From Parelaphostrongylus tenuis (Eukaryota; Nematoda; Chromadorea; Rhabditida; Metastrongylidae), in assembly GCA_019055375.1 (NCBI GenBank), contig JAHQIW010007340.1:62001-126000 (forward strand): DNA of 64,000 nucleotides, read 5' to 3'. The notes beneath the pieces were generated by a model, which ran no database searches, was not told where the DNA came from, and saw only the letters and a program-made list of their open reading frames with translations. Both the position numbers and the translations under genes were made by a program. Of the stretch, positions 1 to 11,579 are shown one piece after another (within the stretch, counting starts at the first letter, position 1; each line of letters starts with the position of its first letter).

Positions 1-330
1 TAGTCTCACTTAACGTCTCTTTGACCGAGAATTTCGTACCAGACTTTTCTCAGAACACTTCACTCCGTGCAATTCACTGAGAACGTTCTCGCTTGGCTAT
101 TCTGAAACTCCACGGGTAATCAACTTGAGCAATAACTCGAAGAGATTCGTATTGAAAAGAAGATCATCGAGCAGCAGCCCGAGACACGCACAAGTGGTAG
201 ATCGTCGTGACGATGGGTCGGAATAAACATATTGTATGAAAAGTGCCACCAGAGCAGGCGCAAAATGTTGGTAATGCAAAAAAAAACTTCTTAAAAAATC
301 TCCAGCCGTGAGATATTCATTCATTCTTCG
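1..330. repeat. Repeat R7 fragment
   Basis: CGTGACGATGGGTCGGAATAAAC recurs as CGTGACGATGGGTGGGAGTA at 5710. The segment also aligns with 12220-12380 (ACGCACAAGT-GGTAGATC). No gene. Confidence 0.4.
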
Positions 331-359
331 ACATACACTTTTCACCCTTATCAAATGAA

Positions 360-1600
360 CTTTTGTTGTGAACTATACAGCCTTTCTACTACTTGGCTCA
401 ATATGAACAACGCTTTTGTATGATGTATTACTTAAGATGCTTTCACAAGATTACATACGTCACATTGACTCAATTCCAAACGAACTCAAGAGAGCCAGTA
501 ACGTTAGAGAATGCAATCGCCATTATTGTAAAGTTTGAAGCAGTAAACATATAAAGAGAAACTTTTGTATTCACAGCTACGGCGTCGCATTAAAATCAGT
601 ACTGAATCAATATCCAGCAACCATTAAAGTTGCTGCGAACTGGTTTTATAGAATCACCATTCTATTCCAGCTCACGACATGGAAAAGGAGCTGAAAAAGA
701 ACTTACGCAACTTTGAAAAATGGCCTTGAGTGGATGTAATGACCGCATTGATGACTTGTATATTGATTGTGTGAGGCCAAGTAGGTGAGATAATGCCACT
801 TACACTGTTACAAGGTTCCGAAGAATTTGAACTTGAAGTGATTTGTCAGAGCCTAACAATCCTCATCAATTTCGATAGGAACAGCGCACACATTTCATTC
901 TACAGTTACATTGTAACATCAGAGTACCTCGCACCAAACAGCCCATCAATAAATGACATCCTTCATCGGGGATCAAAGTTCTTATCTCACATATGTGACA
1001 TGTGGAATGGCACAATTTACTATCCAAGTTCTTTCACTATCTCACACAGTTTCCCTCACTAAGCGTAATACTGTTCTCATCGAACAAAGTTCTTTTCCGT
1101 ATCTGTTCGGAGTGAATAGAATCAATCACTGACACAAAGAGCTAGCGAGACAAAGAAACTATCCATGTTTCTCAACGAGCTGCATCTTTGCCCAGTTCGT
1201 GAAGTTTTCATTGTGAATTCAAAGGAGAATATAAGATAAAAAAGGATGTTTTTGGGTGCACATGCTTTAATTTCAGCAGTACACTTTGTACATAAAGTGA
1301 AACACAAAATAGAGCTGGAGTATTTTGAGAATCTCATGGGATGCAGATTAGTCTGTTTACAGTCGCAGCTCACGAAAGGAGCCTGTAGTCTCGCTAGAAA
1401 AAGGCCTTCATTTCTATACACATGTGCTCGAGAAATGACCTCAACGAAATAAAAGTACAACAAAAAACGTTCCTTGTGCTCTGTAAATCAAAATTTCAAC
1501 GTGATATCACAAAAGAATTTGTACCTTGTAATGGAATTGTTTTTCGCCTGCTTATATTCAACAATGAAGTCCACGATAAGCTAAGAAATGTTGCAGAATA
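360..1600. repeat. Repeat unit R1, copy A
   Basis: Contains blocks shared with 8300-9350, 9370-10540 and 14440-16650: a TTTCACA-TTACATACG-CATTGACTCA block, a block around GAAAAATGGCCTTGAG, and a block with TTTCGATAGGAACAG and CATCAATAAATGACATCC. No real gene is seen; the short open frames are not conserved between copies. Confidence 0.55.
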
Positions 1601-1639
1601 GATCGCCGACACTGTTTTTGTGTTGGATCATATGACCGA

Positions 1640-1926
1640 TGGGCGCTGGCGCGAGAGTTAGAGAAGCTCTGTGACACATACGTGGCCTATGGTTCGATCC
1701 GGAGTTCAAGTTCAAAAAGCCGTCAATCCCTACGCAGTCAGTTGGTCGGTACTGAACTTGTTTGGGAGTGCAGCAGCACTGATTTGATACCTCCGTAAGT
1801 CACGTTAAGTCAGTCAGTGTGAAGGTCAATTATGCATTCAATCACCTCAAACGATACTTGATGAAGTGGAGGATGTATGGTGCATCCCCCAGGGATTGAT
1901 CAACTATGACGGTTTTATCCTTTTGT
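1640..1926 (+). repeat. tRNA-derived SINE family S1
   Basis: Pol III-like A box (GCGCGAGAGTTAGAGAAG), box B GGTTCGATCC and the S1 body ending in GGGATTGATCAACTATGACG. Full-length S1 is about 280 bp. Confidence 0.65.
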
Positions 1927-2369
1927 TATATAACCAAGCACGGGGCCGGTCGCCACGAATTTAACTACAAAGATCTTCAGTTCGTATCTCCAATACAATC
2001 AACGAGAGCGCGAGAAGATAACTGGGACAGCCTCACACAAAGACACAATGCACGGCTGGTAATAAGTGTCAGCTGAAGAGAATCATTGCTACTCTAATGG
2101 CGATTCACAAGTGAAAATTACTGGAATTAATCCAGAAAAAGGAGGAACTGTAACTGAGGCTAGCGAAAAAAAACCGCGTTCCATTATCAACCGTGATGAA
2201 CTACATGGAACAACCATCGCGTCTCTACACACGTAATCGATGACGGAAGAGTTGATTCTGTTGTCTTCTCTTTCACAGTCTACTAAACCATAAAATACGC
2301 AGTGAAGCAAAGAAATTAAGGTTCTCGCCTTTTGGGCTTGAGTTTCAATGGAAGCAGGAATAAACGCGC

Positions 2370-2560
2370 TGCAGCTGCAGCAAGAACGCTCTATGGAACG
2401 CCACAACTAGGTTATCCTCGAGATTACAAGGAGACATGCTCGACCAATATTCCATGTCATTTAAGAAGAAGACGATTTCGAATAGAATGCCAGAAGTACT
2501 GGGATCCGCACAATAAAAATTGTGATAACGGGTCGCGTAAATAAAATAAATAGTTGTCAC
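2370..2560 (+). repeat. tRNA-derived SINE family S4, headless copy
   Basis: GGAACGCCACAACTAGGTTATC and GATCCGCACAATAAAA match the body and tail of the S4 copies at 4556 and 14124. The tRNA-like head is missing. Confidence 0.55.
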
Positions 2561-3071
2561 AATCTTCACGAACTGCGGCACTTCATATGACAGCAGATTT
2601 CCGAAAGAAAAGGATTTTCGACAAGGAAAGATTAAGCACGATTACTTTGTCCAAGAGAGTCTACTTTATAGAATCTTCAGCGTCACCCCTAACTGGCTTC
2701 GTGGTTATGCTCTTTAAGTTCCTCTAAAAAATTACAACATCCCGATTTTTAGCAATACTGGAAGATTATCCAATTAGGTTATCAGGATTCCACCTACATC
2801 AATCGACTGCTAAAGCAACGGCTCCACGGAAAAGTTGGATAGATCAGTGACTATATTACTCCAAAATTGCTCAAGGCTAGAAGGAACGGATAACGAATCC
2901 ACTTGAATGAAACGAGACGGTCATCCATAATAAAGTTAAGTTTCCGTTGAAGATTCGCTTCTAGAACGATACCAACGTACCGGAAACAATGTTTGACAAG
3001 CTCGAGCAGCATTTAAGTCCTCCGGTACCGCTCGATATAATATGTAGAAGTCGCGCGCGAACCATTTTTTT

Positions 3072-3402
3072 TTGGAATTATTTTGAATGTTTAATCACGA
3101 GGTTTTGATATCAGTCGATCTTATGGATTAATTTTGGTCTACCAGCCGAAATCCTTCGACTGAACAGTGGTGATGGACCAATGTCCTTGTACAATATGCC
3201 ATCACCACATACGCCTCCCTCCTTGCTACAATGCAGGGCTTAATGTAGGGCGAGGGTCACTGACGAGGAGGCCGAAACCCCCGGAACACCGGTGTAGATG
3301 GCCCTGGCGTACCAACCTCGTTTAGGCTAAAAACATTTCTTTTTTTTAGAATTATTTTGAATGTTTATCACGAGGTTTTGGAACAGTCGATCTTATGGAT
3401 TT
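3072..3402 (+). repeat. 274-nt unit flanked by direct repeats and holding a hammerhead
   Basis: About 58 bp (GAATTATTTTGAATGTTT, then CACGAGGTTTTG and CAGTCGATCTTATGGATT) occur at 3072-3130 and again at 3346-3402, giving a 274-nt period. One complete unit and a partial second one are present. A hammerhead motif lies inside the unit. Organisation resembles tandem hammerhead satellites or retrozyme-like repeats. Confidence 0.6.
3254..3304 (+). ncRNA. Hammerhead ribozyme motif inside the 274-nt unit
   Basis: Stem I GGGUCA (3254-3259) with UGGCCC (3299-3304, one G-U), core CUGACGA (3260-3266), stem II GG-AGG-CC, GAAA (3274-3277), a larger stem III built on CCGG/CCGG, then UA. Two extra bases (GA) lie between the cleavage site and stem I'. 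Confidence 0.55.
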
Positions 3403-3639
3403 GTGATAGTTGAGGAAAGACATTCGAAGGTGTAGAGACAACACGAGTCCCAGCAAGGGCTTAAATGCGAGTTCAAATCCTGCTTAGGTTCCGAATTTTG
3501 CATACCGCTCATCATTCCTCGATATACGATCCATAAAAAAGATCCAATTTGAATTCAACTGACTTCTAACCGTATGGAGTTCAATAGAAAATAGCACAGA
3601 TGAGGAACCGCCGACGAGTGTACCGAGAGCGAAATTCGA

Positions 3640-3990
3640 TAAATGAACTGGAAGGCTACATAGAAAGGAACGCGGTGGAATCTTCTAGAACACACCAATT
3701 TCAAAACACGAGTAGAATTTTCGAAAACGAGTAAATTTTAAAATTCTTGTGACGCCTGGTAAAATTTTCAGCCCGTAATTACACGAAACACTTGAAGACT
3801 TGCTCTTCATCCCTCCGTCAAAAACATATTTTTTTCTTTGGAGTTCATGCCGAAAATAGTTGCTCACTTGACTGTCTTAGAGTATCCGCCAAACTATTAT
3901 ACTGTGCAGATAATATAAGAATTTTATTTTTGTTAATTCGATATTTTCTTTTCTAAATTCTGTATATATTTTTTTACAATTACTCACATC
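3640..3990. repeat. Repeat R6, copy 1
   Basis: CGGTGGAATCTTC-AGAACAC and the AT-rich tail (AATATAAGAATTTTATTTTTG) recur at 20870-21160. Family unknown. Confidence 0.4.
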
Positions 3991-4096
3991 ACCACGTCTA
4001 ATTTATTGTTTCCAGTCTTTGAGACGAACTAATTCAGTAGCTTCTTTATGGGTAAACACGAAATCATCCACAAAAAAAATGAATGCAAGCAATATT

Positions 4097-4133
4097 GGCC
4101 GACATTTCGGTGTCTTCGGCCTCTTCAGACGTC
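4097..4133 (-). ncRNA. Hammerhead-like remnant, minus strand
   Basis: CUGAAGA-GG...CC-GAAA-UGUC-GGCC is readable but stem I does not pair. Probably a decayed PLE-type copy. Confidence 0.35.
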
Positions 4134-4555
4134 TTGTTCTTTTGAACTTTTCAAATCACTCACTGGGGCCACAGGCGAATGGAGTCCTGCGTGTGCAGCC
4201 CACGAAGACGCATGTGTGCTCATCAAGAAAACACGGATTTATTTTATCAACGTTAAGGCTAATAAATAGTCAATCCTGGGCACTGAGACAGATTCCAGAA
4301 TCATAAGAGCTTCTCCCTGCAACTTCGCAGAATCTATTCAATCTCTGTTAATTTACTAAATGGCATTGAGTTGATAAAAGAATTTTATATGGCTAACATC
4401 TCGACGTCCGAAAAAGACATTACTCGAATGAGACGAAGACGAAGACCACGACAGTGGATATCGACGTTAAACAAACAAATTCGTTCCATCACTAGATCTA
4501 ATTTTTTTCTTCGATGTAGATAAACTGGTTCAGAATTGAAACCAAATGGTTCACA

Positions 4556-4800
4556 TTCTGCTTTGCAAGACGGGGGGCGTGGCCGAGTGGGTTGTGATGC
4601 TCTTCACGGCGCGCGTGAAGCCGAGCTCCCCCCTCCCTCCCTCCCTCCAGCAGTCAACAACAACGCCCTCTGGAACGCCACAGCAAGGCTATCCTCGAGG
4701 TTGCAAGGAGATTCGCTCAACCAGTATTCTACGCCGTTCAAGAAGACAAAAAACGAGTTGAATGCTAGAAGTACTGCGACCTGCACAGTGAAAAAAAAAA
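4556..4800 (+). repeat. tRNA-derived SINE family S4
   Basis: Head GGCGTGGCCGAGTGGGTTGT resembles the A box of a type II (Leu/Ser-like) tRNA gene. The body GGAACGCCACAGCAAGGC, CCAGTATTCTACG and the tail CTGCACAGTG are shared with 2370 and 14124. Confidence 0.6.
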
Positions 4801-5239
4801 ACACTAATAACGGATCCAATAGTGCTAAAGATACAATGGCTATGAACATAATATTACGAGAAATTATCGCCTAAAACCCAATGGTTGAATTATTCCGTGG
4901 TACAAAGGTGAGATGATAAATGCAAGGATGACTTAAAATAGTGATTGTACATGTAAAAAGGACCAGTAATTCAAATGAAAAAGCATGGTCGGAGGTAAAA
5001 CAATGATCAATGAAATCACAGTTCCTGTTCGAAATCGACAGACTACTTAGGTTAGGCTTCACAAAACACAGTGCAGCCGTTTTCTTGAAGTGTTGCAATT
5101 TCCTCGTCAATAAGCAGAATACTGTAAGACTAGGGGCTGGAAACGAAACACTATAAAACAATAGAGTATATCTCTTGCGATAATATAAATCCTAGCGCTT
5201 TAGTTAAAAAATTTCCGCATACTTCCAACGATAAGTATG

Positions 5240-5790
5240 GCTGCACAACCTGTTCTGGTCGCTAAATGTTTTCATTTGGCTCTGGAATGGCCATATTGCA
5301 CTATAGAGAACGGCGATGTACAGTAAGTTCATGTCAAATAAGATGGCAAGAATACGCAAAGATAAGCGTGTGAGAGCTTGGAAGCAGTGTGTGTCAAGAA
5401 CGTCAGTTGAAATAAGTACCGGGATCCGCACAGTAAAATGTGATAACGGTCCGTTTAAAATGAAGACCTTAGGTCTGAGTAGCGAAACATGATAAAATAA
5501 AAAAGGTTCGTCTTCTGACGCCGACACAGCCGTGGAAATGGCAGCGCTGGGTGGGATGATTGCGCAAGATTTGGGAAACAGTCCCCAATCCACCATATGT
5601 GGCGATCTGTTTATATCAGAGATCAGCTTTACGAGGGCCGAAACGCAATAGTAGAGCTACGCCATTATGAGCACGATCTTGGTTCGATATGCGGAGTTGG
5701 TGAACCGTCGTGACGATGGGTGGGAGTAAACGAACTGGCTACAAAAAGTGCCAGTGTGAAAGGACGGTAGTGTAAAGAAAATCATAAGCT
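5240..5790. repeat. Repeat R7, copy
   Basis: Homologous to 11580-12400: shared ACTATAGAGAACGGCGATGTA, GAGAGCTTGGAAG, GGCAGCGCTGGGTGGGATGA and CTTTACGAGGGCCGAAACG blocks. Includes a tRNA-like box B (GGTTCGATATG). No gene seen. Confidence 0.5.
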
Positions 5791-6154
5791 TCCGGCTTCT
5801 TGAAGGATCCGCTGCAGATAACAAAGACAGAAAATACGACCGATTTAGGCTACATTTTCATGAAAGGTGAGAAAATGGAAGTCATCAGAAGAGGCATCTT
5901 TTCGGACACACTCAAGCTGATAAATCAACTCGAATTTACACCACCATAGGAAACGACCTTCAAATGTCGGCATTTGAAGCAAGTTGCGAGATTTGACTAA
6001 AATTGTTCGAAAATTAGATTTTCTGTTAACCTCGGCATCAAAGTTAATAATTTCAGTATGAAAACTTAGCTGCTTTAGCCGGGACGAGGTTGGTAGACGA
6101 CGTTGTTGTTGCCGTTGTTGACGAGGACTCTACATCGCAGTGTGAGTGGTAATT

Positions 6155-6190
6155 GGCTGACGTCTCGGCGGCACCGCCTTCTTCAGAGCC
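6155..6190 (-). ncRNA. PLE-type hammerhead-like motif
   Basis: GGCU-CUGAAGA-A-GGCGGUGCCGCC-GAGA-CGUC-AGCC on the minus strand. Four stem I pairs, a strong stem II, minimal stem III, and GAAA changed to GAGA. Downstream of the minus-strand PLE copy. Confidence 0.5.
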
Positions 6191-6204
6191 TGGACGTACA
6201 TTGG

Positions 6205-6830
6205 TATCAATATTTGTTTAAGTCGGTGACGAAATTGGTGCCTAAGCAGCGTCCTTTGGATAAAGGTAGCGATGTATTCGTCCTTACGGTTCATATGAGT
6301 GTTTTCAGCGTCTATCCTAAACGTTTCGAGAATCTTGCGCGTTGATGCTTTTGATTCCCGCGCAAGGATCGTGATAGTGAGAACAAAATCATTACTGCTG
6401 TGCTTTCGCGCCCTATGTAAACCTTGAGGTTTGCTTTTTTCAATATTAAATTCCCATCTAGATGTTCTTTTATGCGTAAATGGAGTGGGCTGCCCGTTTC
6501 GCCGATACATTCACCGCCGCATGCCTTACATGTTATTGCACCGGTACTCATACAATTCTGCTCCCTCTCGTTGCAGCACATTTTACAATCTTCTAAGTGA
6601 TACAGTCGATCATAAAGGCGGTCGCGGAGTAGTTGACCTAGCAAGGTTAGAGATAGAGGCTCGATTACTTTTACCGAACTTCCAAAACCGCTTTTTTTAG
6701 GTACCTCTCAATAGCGCAGCTAACTGCTTGATATGGAAGGCAACTTAGAAGCGATCTTGTCAAGATGCAAGGTTTTGTTTCTGTTTTGTGGCCTAACCCT
6801 GCTAATTGAACTGACCCGAGTGCCTGGTAC
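6205..6830 (-). pseudogene. Penelope-like element 3' end, minus-strand copy
   Basis: The minus strand encodes LLRDRLYDRLYHLEDCKMC (RT C-terminal linker), then CKACGGECIGETGSPLHLRI and KEHLDG (GIY-YIG core). After a frameshift near 6440 it continues with ARESKASTRKILETF and NTHMNRKDE (catalytic Glu block). It is therefore broken. It is mirrored by the plus-strand copy starting near 6850, with the two 5' sides facing each other. The hammerhead-like motif at 6190-6155 follows downstream. Confidence 0.75.
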
Positions 6831-6849
6831 ACTGTAGTCGTAGCCGTTA

Positions 6850-7485
6850 GATATGGCTATATAGTGCACCAGCCTTTCGTGTCAACTCAATTAACAGGGT
6901 CAGGCTCCAAAACATAAACAAAACCTCGCACCTTGATAAGATCGCTTTTAAGTTGCCTTTTATATCAAACAGACAGCTGCGGCATTGAGAGGTGCCTAAA
7001 AAGAAGCGCTCTTGAAAGTTCGATGATAATAATCGAACTTCCATCTTCAATGCTGCGCCGTCAACTAGTCTGCAACCGCCTTTATGATCGACTGTATCGC
7101 TTAGAAGACTGTAAAATCTGCCCCAACGGGAGGGAGGAAGGGGGGGGGGGGATTGTATGAGTTCGCCACAATATATTCAATAACAAGTAAGGCATGCGAT
7201 GAATATATTGGCAAAACGGGTGAACCACTTCATTTGCGCATAAAAGAACATTTAGATGAGGAATCTAATCGATAAAAAGCAAACCTCTAGGTTTATATAG
7301 AGCGCAAAAGCACAGCAATAATGATTTTGATGTGACTGTTACGATCCGTGTGGGAATCAAAACAACGCGCAAAACTTTCGAAGCGTTTTGGATAAACGCT
7401 AAAAACCCAAAAACGTACCGTAACGACGAAGGAAGCGTCATTATAACACGAAACTTAGCACCTTACATGCGCTTAATCTTCTAAT
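6850..7485 (+). pseudogene. Penelope-like element 3' end, plus-strand copy
   Basis: Encodes NRLYDRLYRLEDCKICPNG, then CDEYIGKTGEPLHLRIKEHL, and TTRKTFEAFWINAKNPKTYR ending ITRNLAPYMRLIF and stop. These are the RT tail and GIY-YIG domain of a PLE. It is interrupted by a poly-G run (about 7139-7150), stops and frameshifts. Sequence before 7050 is the inverted counterpart of 6650-6830. The hammerhead-like motif at 7556-7591 follows. Confidence 0.75.
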
Positions 7486-7555
7486 TTTATTCAAGGGAAG
7501 GCGCTTAGGCACCAATTTGGTTACTTAAACAGATAGTGAGACCAGTGTACTTCCA

Positions 7556-7591
7556 GGCTCTGAAGAAGACGGTGTCGCCGAAACGTCAACC
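7556..7591 (+). ncRNA. PLE-type hammerhead-like motif
   Basis: GGCU-CUGAAGA-A-GACG/CGCC stem II-GAAA-CGUC-AACC, downstream of the plus-strand PLE copy. One mismatch in stem I and one in stem II. Confidence 0.5.
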
Positions 7592-8269
7592 AAGTACTCG
7601 CACTGCAATCTGAAGTCAACATCAACAACGACAACAATAACGTCGTCTACCAACTTCGCGTCAGCTAAAATAGCTAAGTTTTTCATACTAAGATTGAAAA
7701 ACTGAAAGAGAGGAGTAGCAGTGATGGCTGTAGCTGCATAGGTTGGGTAGAGTTTAGCAACGTTCACAAAAACTTTGCCACTTGAAGGACTAAGATCGCT
7801 GTGTGACGTCCAAATGGCACAGTTATGACTTCGAAAAGGAAGAAAAAGCCAGAGAAGGGAATCATCTACGACTACCTTCCTAATTTTTTGATATCTATGT
7901 CCTCCTCCCTTACTTATATTCATAAAATTAAGGGGGGTATTGATTCATCCCACCAGTTCTTTCCTCATAAAACAAGAAATACTACCAATATGACATTGAC
8001 GCGACCTATTACAGGTTCAATGATAGAATGAAAGACTCATAACCAGCAGAAGACAAGCAGCACATGATTTTTCACTGATAAGAATTATTCTCTATCCGTA
8101 ACATTTCTACACTGCTCATATACATTCACATGCTTACATTTAGTACAGCAGTTATTCTCATTAATAATTTTTATTTTTTTGCTCTCATAATTATGCTTAA
8201 TAATCAATCGACTTGTAGATAATCACCTCGTTGCATATGCAGTGAGTATACCGGCCAACTCGTGTTTTT

Positions 8270-9350
8270 CAGCATTAGCTGCCCGGTGTTCCAAGAGGCT
8301 CGTGTCTTTCTTCAATTGCGCGGCTTTCAAAACGGAAATGGTACTTGACAAAAAGTTACGAAGCTTCAGAAAATGGCTTTGAAGGATGTAATTATTGTAC
8401 ATACGACATTTACATTGATGGCATAGAGCTAAATGGGTGAAATAGCTACATCCACACTATTATCGAGTGTGGATAATTTTACAAGTGCGTTAAATTTCCA
8501 TGGACAAGAGCAGTTTGATTTTTGCAAAAAGAGACCGACAATTATGCATTTTCTCATTTGGAACATCAAACAACAACAAAACTAACAAAACTTAGCTTCT
8601 AATTTTAATGTCACCTTATCAGCATCGTTTGTAACACACGGCAATATTGTTTACAATCGAGATTTTCAACATCACACAGTGCTTTTCTGAAGCTATGCAG
8701 GATAGCGTCAGATGAGAAGATATTACTCAAAATTAAAAATGAGAAGAACAAGTCAGAATAAAAAGAATCTCTTTATACGATACCGTAGATGTACTAGTGT
8801 CCCGAAACCCTACTTCAGAGTTTAACTTCGGAAATATTGTTAGTGTTCTGTAACAAGTAAAAATCGTGATTGATTTCGATATGAACACAGTCCAAAATGC
8901 TTCCTGAAATACAGTGTAAGCAAACACACCAACAATGAGTAACATCTTTTATGGGTGATCAGAATTATCTCAAATATGCGGTATCTTACTTCGTTTTCGA
9001 ATTAAAAACTCGCAGATCGAAAAAAAAAACAGGAAGTATTCCTATAAATACAGCTACAATAGAAAGACAAATGCGATACGTTTCCACGAAATGGCGATAT
9101 CTACAGATTCTTCGAAGCGGTGGTTATACATCGCGAAGTGGGCAAAACTTACTATGCAATCCCTTTCGCTGTCTTAAGCAGATTTTCAACAACACGTGTA
9201 GAATTGTTTACATTGAACGCCGTACTTTTTTGACGAGACAAAGGAAGCATTTCGATTGAAACTTAAGCGTGGTCTTAAACAATCGACTGGAGGGTATTGC
9301 TATAGCAGTAGAATGAACTTCAAAATGATTCACGAACCCGCCACAGCGAC
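8270..9350. repeat. Repeat unit R1, copy B
   Basis: Shares the AAATGGCTTTGAAGGATGTA block and the GATTTCGATATGAACACAG block with copy A. A TE-like segment of uncertain type without a conserved open frame. Confidence 0.45.
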
Positions 9351-9369
9351 CACTCATAAGACGTACGAA

Positions 9370-10540
9370 CCATGTTTGTGACTTAGATAATCCATTCAAG
9401 GTGCTTTCACAGGCTTACATACGGCGCATTGACTCAGTTCCAAACGAATTCAAGAAAGCCACAAGAAAGTGACACTGAAGGATGCAAGCGAACAGTCAGT
9501 TCCAAAGCAGTAAACTTATGAAGAAGCACGTGTATGTTTATAACCCCATTCAGTCCCAGTCAATCAAGGCGTTGTCTTGAAATCAGTATCGGTTTGATTA
9601 TCAATAATCAGTAACTGCTCTGCGAACGAACTTCTCAAGATCATTGCTCTATTGCCCGGCTCACAAAATGAAAAGCGTATCTGAGGAAAATTTACAGAGA
9701 CCAAAACACTGACCTTGAAAGGAGGTGACTACCGTACCCATAACCTATTTATTGATCGTAGTGGAGCTAAATTGGTGAAACCGTGACATATATATCACTA
9801 TGAGGTCAGGGTCATAAGTACCATTTACAGCCTTTAGTCTCTGTAAATGACTTGAAAATGTGCTTAAAAACCCAAGCTCTACTCCGAATAATTCCTAAAG
9901 TGGTGCGATAGTCCAAGAAAAAATTGTGATAAGTTTCCATAAAACAGTTCAAACTGCATTCCACAATTACAGGGGTAATTTCAGAGCATCTCGGCTCAAG
10001 CACCCTATCAATGAACGACGTCCCTCGTTCGGTGACCATAAAAAAATTCGATATCCTACATTAGTCCGTACTTTTATTGTCGAAATCAGCATGCAATCAG
10101 CACTAAGAAGTTTTCGTGAAAATTCAAGTACTAGAGAGACAGACGAGATCCGTTTCTACTAGCGAAATTTACAATTATTGCGAATCAAGAAAACTGACCG
10201 TCTAGAAATCGTCTAGAAACCAAGCGTTACTACGGTCTCAGTTCTCTCAAGTTCTTCTTAGAGAAACAATATGCACACGAAGCAAGGCTCGTATTTCACT
10301 CTCTAAAGATACTAGTTGTTCTGAGCTGGCTAATGCATAACATGCTGGCCTGAAATGATAGAAAATCTGACCTGACACAGGTTTGATGAGTAAATTGAAA
10401 GATACAGCAATCTTCATTGTGAATTAGGTAGAACATACTGTATAAGTTCTTTCGCTCGCTGTATCAGATAGTTTTCTCACTAAGCGTAACATTATGTTCA
10501 TTGGAAACAGTTCTTTGCCATGCATGTCCTTAGCCAATTC
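9370..10540. repeat. Repeat unit R1, copy C
   Basis: Shares the GCATTGACTCAGTTCCAAACGA block with copy A (about 455-490) and the CACCCTATCAATGAACGACG block with copies A and D. No gene recognised. Confidence 0.5.
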
Positions 10541-10589
10541 GACCGACTTAACGTTTTCATGCTAGTCTTAGGGGTTCAATACGGTCATG

Positions 10590-11385
10590 GAGGGTAAAAT
10601 GAAAAACCAACTTCATTCGCTCGACAGGATGTCTTCATGGGAATGTTAGTAACCACTCAAAAGCTGAGACTTCAGGCTACAGCCCCACGTCACCGGTTTT
10701 AAAACACCCTTTCATAATGCTGTGAAATTCACACAAAATTATATCTCAGACGCGCATATTTCGCACCGGACACAGCTCCTTCTTTGGACTACTAATAATC
10801 ATTCGGTAGTGTAATGGTGGCTGATTCCAACGCTGTGCCTAAATCCTGAAAAGACTGTTTCTCTGGAACGCAGCAGATAAAATAAGTCAAAATCCTATCT
10901 GCGATTAATGGCCTCCTTGGCCAACTCACGTACCTGGGTGGCTGAGGCAGCCACATTCGATGACGCGATGATCCTCGATTTTTCGGGCATATGAACGTGC
11001 AGAGAGAGGCATCGCGTCAGCGGTTCAGGTGGCCGCCTCACGCACCGGCAAGTAAATTGACCAAAGACCCTTTTGCTCACACACACGCTAATTGAACTTA
11101 TTTCATCTGCTGCGTTGCAGATGAAACGGTTTTTTCAGGATATAAGCCCAGCGTTGGAATCAGCTACTATTACGCTAGCGAATGATCACTGATAGTTCAA
11201 AGAAGGAGCTCTGTCCGACGAGAAATATTCGCGTCTACAACGCAGGAAATTTCCTTCTGTACCAACGCAAGAAAAGCCTCTCTCCCAAACCGGCAATGTG
11301 GCGTTGTAGCCTGAAATCTCAGCTTTCAAATGTGGTTACTAAACAATCCTATGTAAAGTTTCTGTCCAGCGAATGAGGCCGGTTT
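10590..11385. mobile_element. Large foldback element FB1 (about 800 bp, arms about 300 bp)
   Basis: The left arm (10620-10900) and right arm (11095-11385) are inverted copies: TTAGTAACCACTCAAAAGCT against AGCTTTCAAATGTGGTTACT, and CTCCTTCTTTGGACTACTAA against TCAAAGAAGGAGCTC. Centre has CATCTGCTGCGTTGCAGATG. No coding sequence. The open frame at 10895-11086 is part of the centre. Confidence 0.7.
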
Positions 11386-11579
11386 TTTTTTGTCCCCTCA
11401 TAACCAAACAGAACCGATGAAGGTGAGAGTTTGCAAGTCATCAAGTAACGCTTGTTTTCGGGAAACACTTCAGCTGTCGAAGTCGACGTGGTAGCACACA
11501 ACTTGGAAACTTCCATTAGTAACATGACCACATATACTGCCATAATCACCATCCTTTGTATTTGACTCTAGATTAGCTA

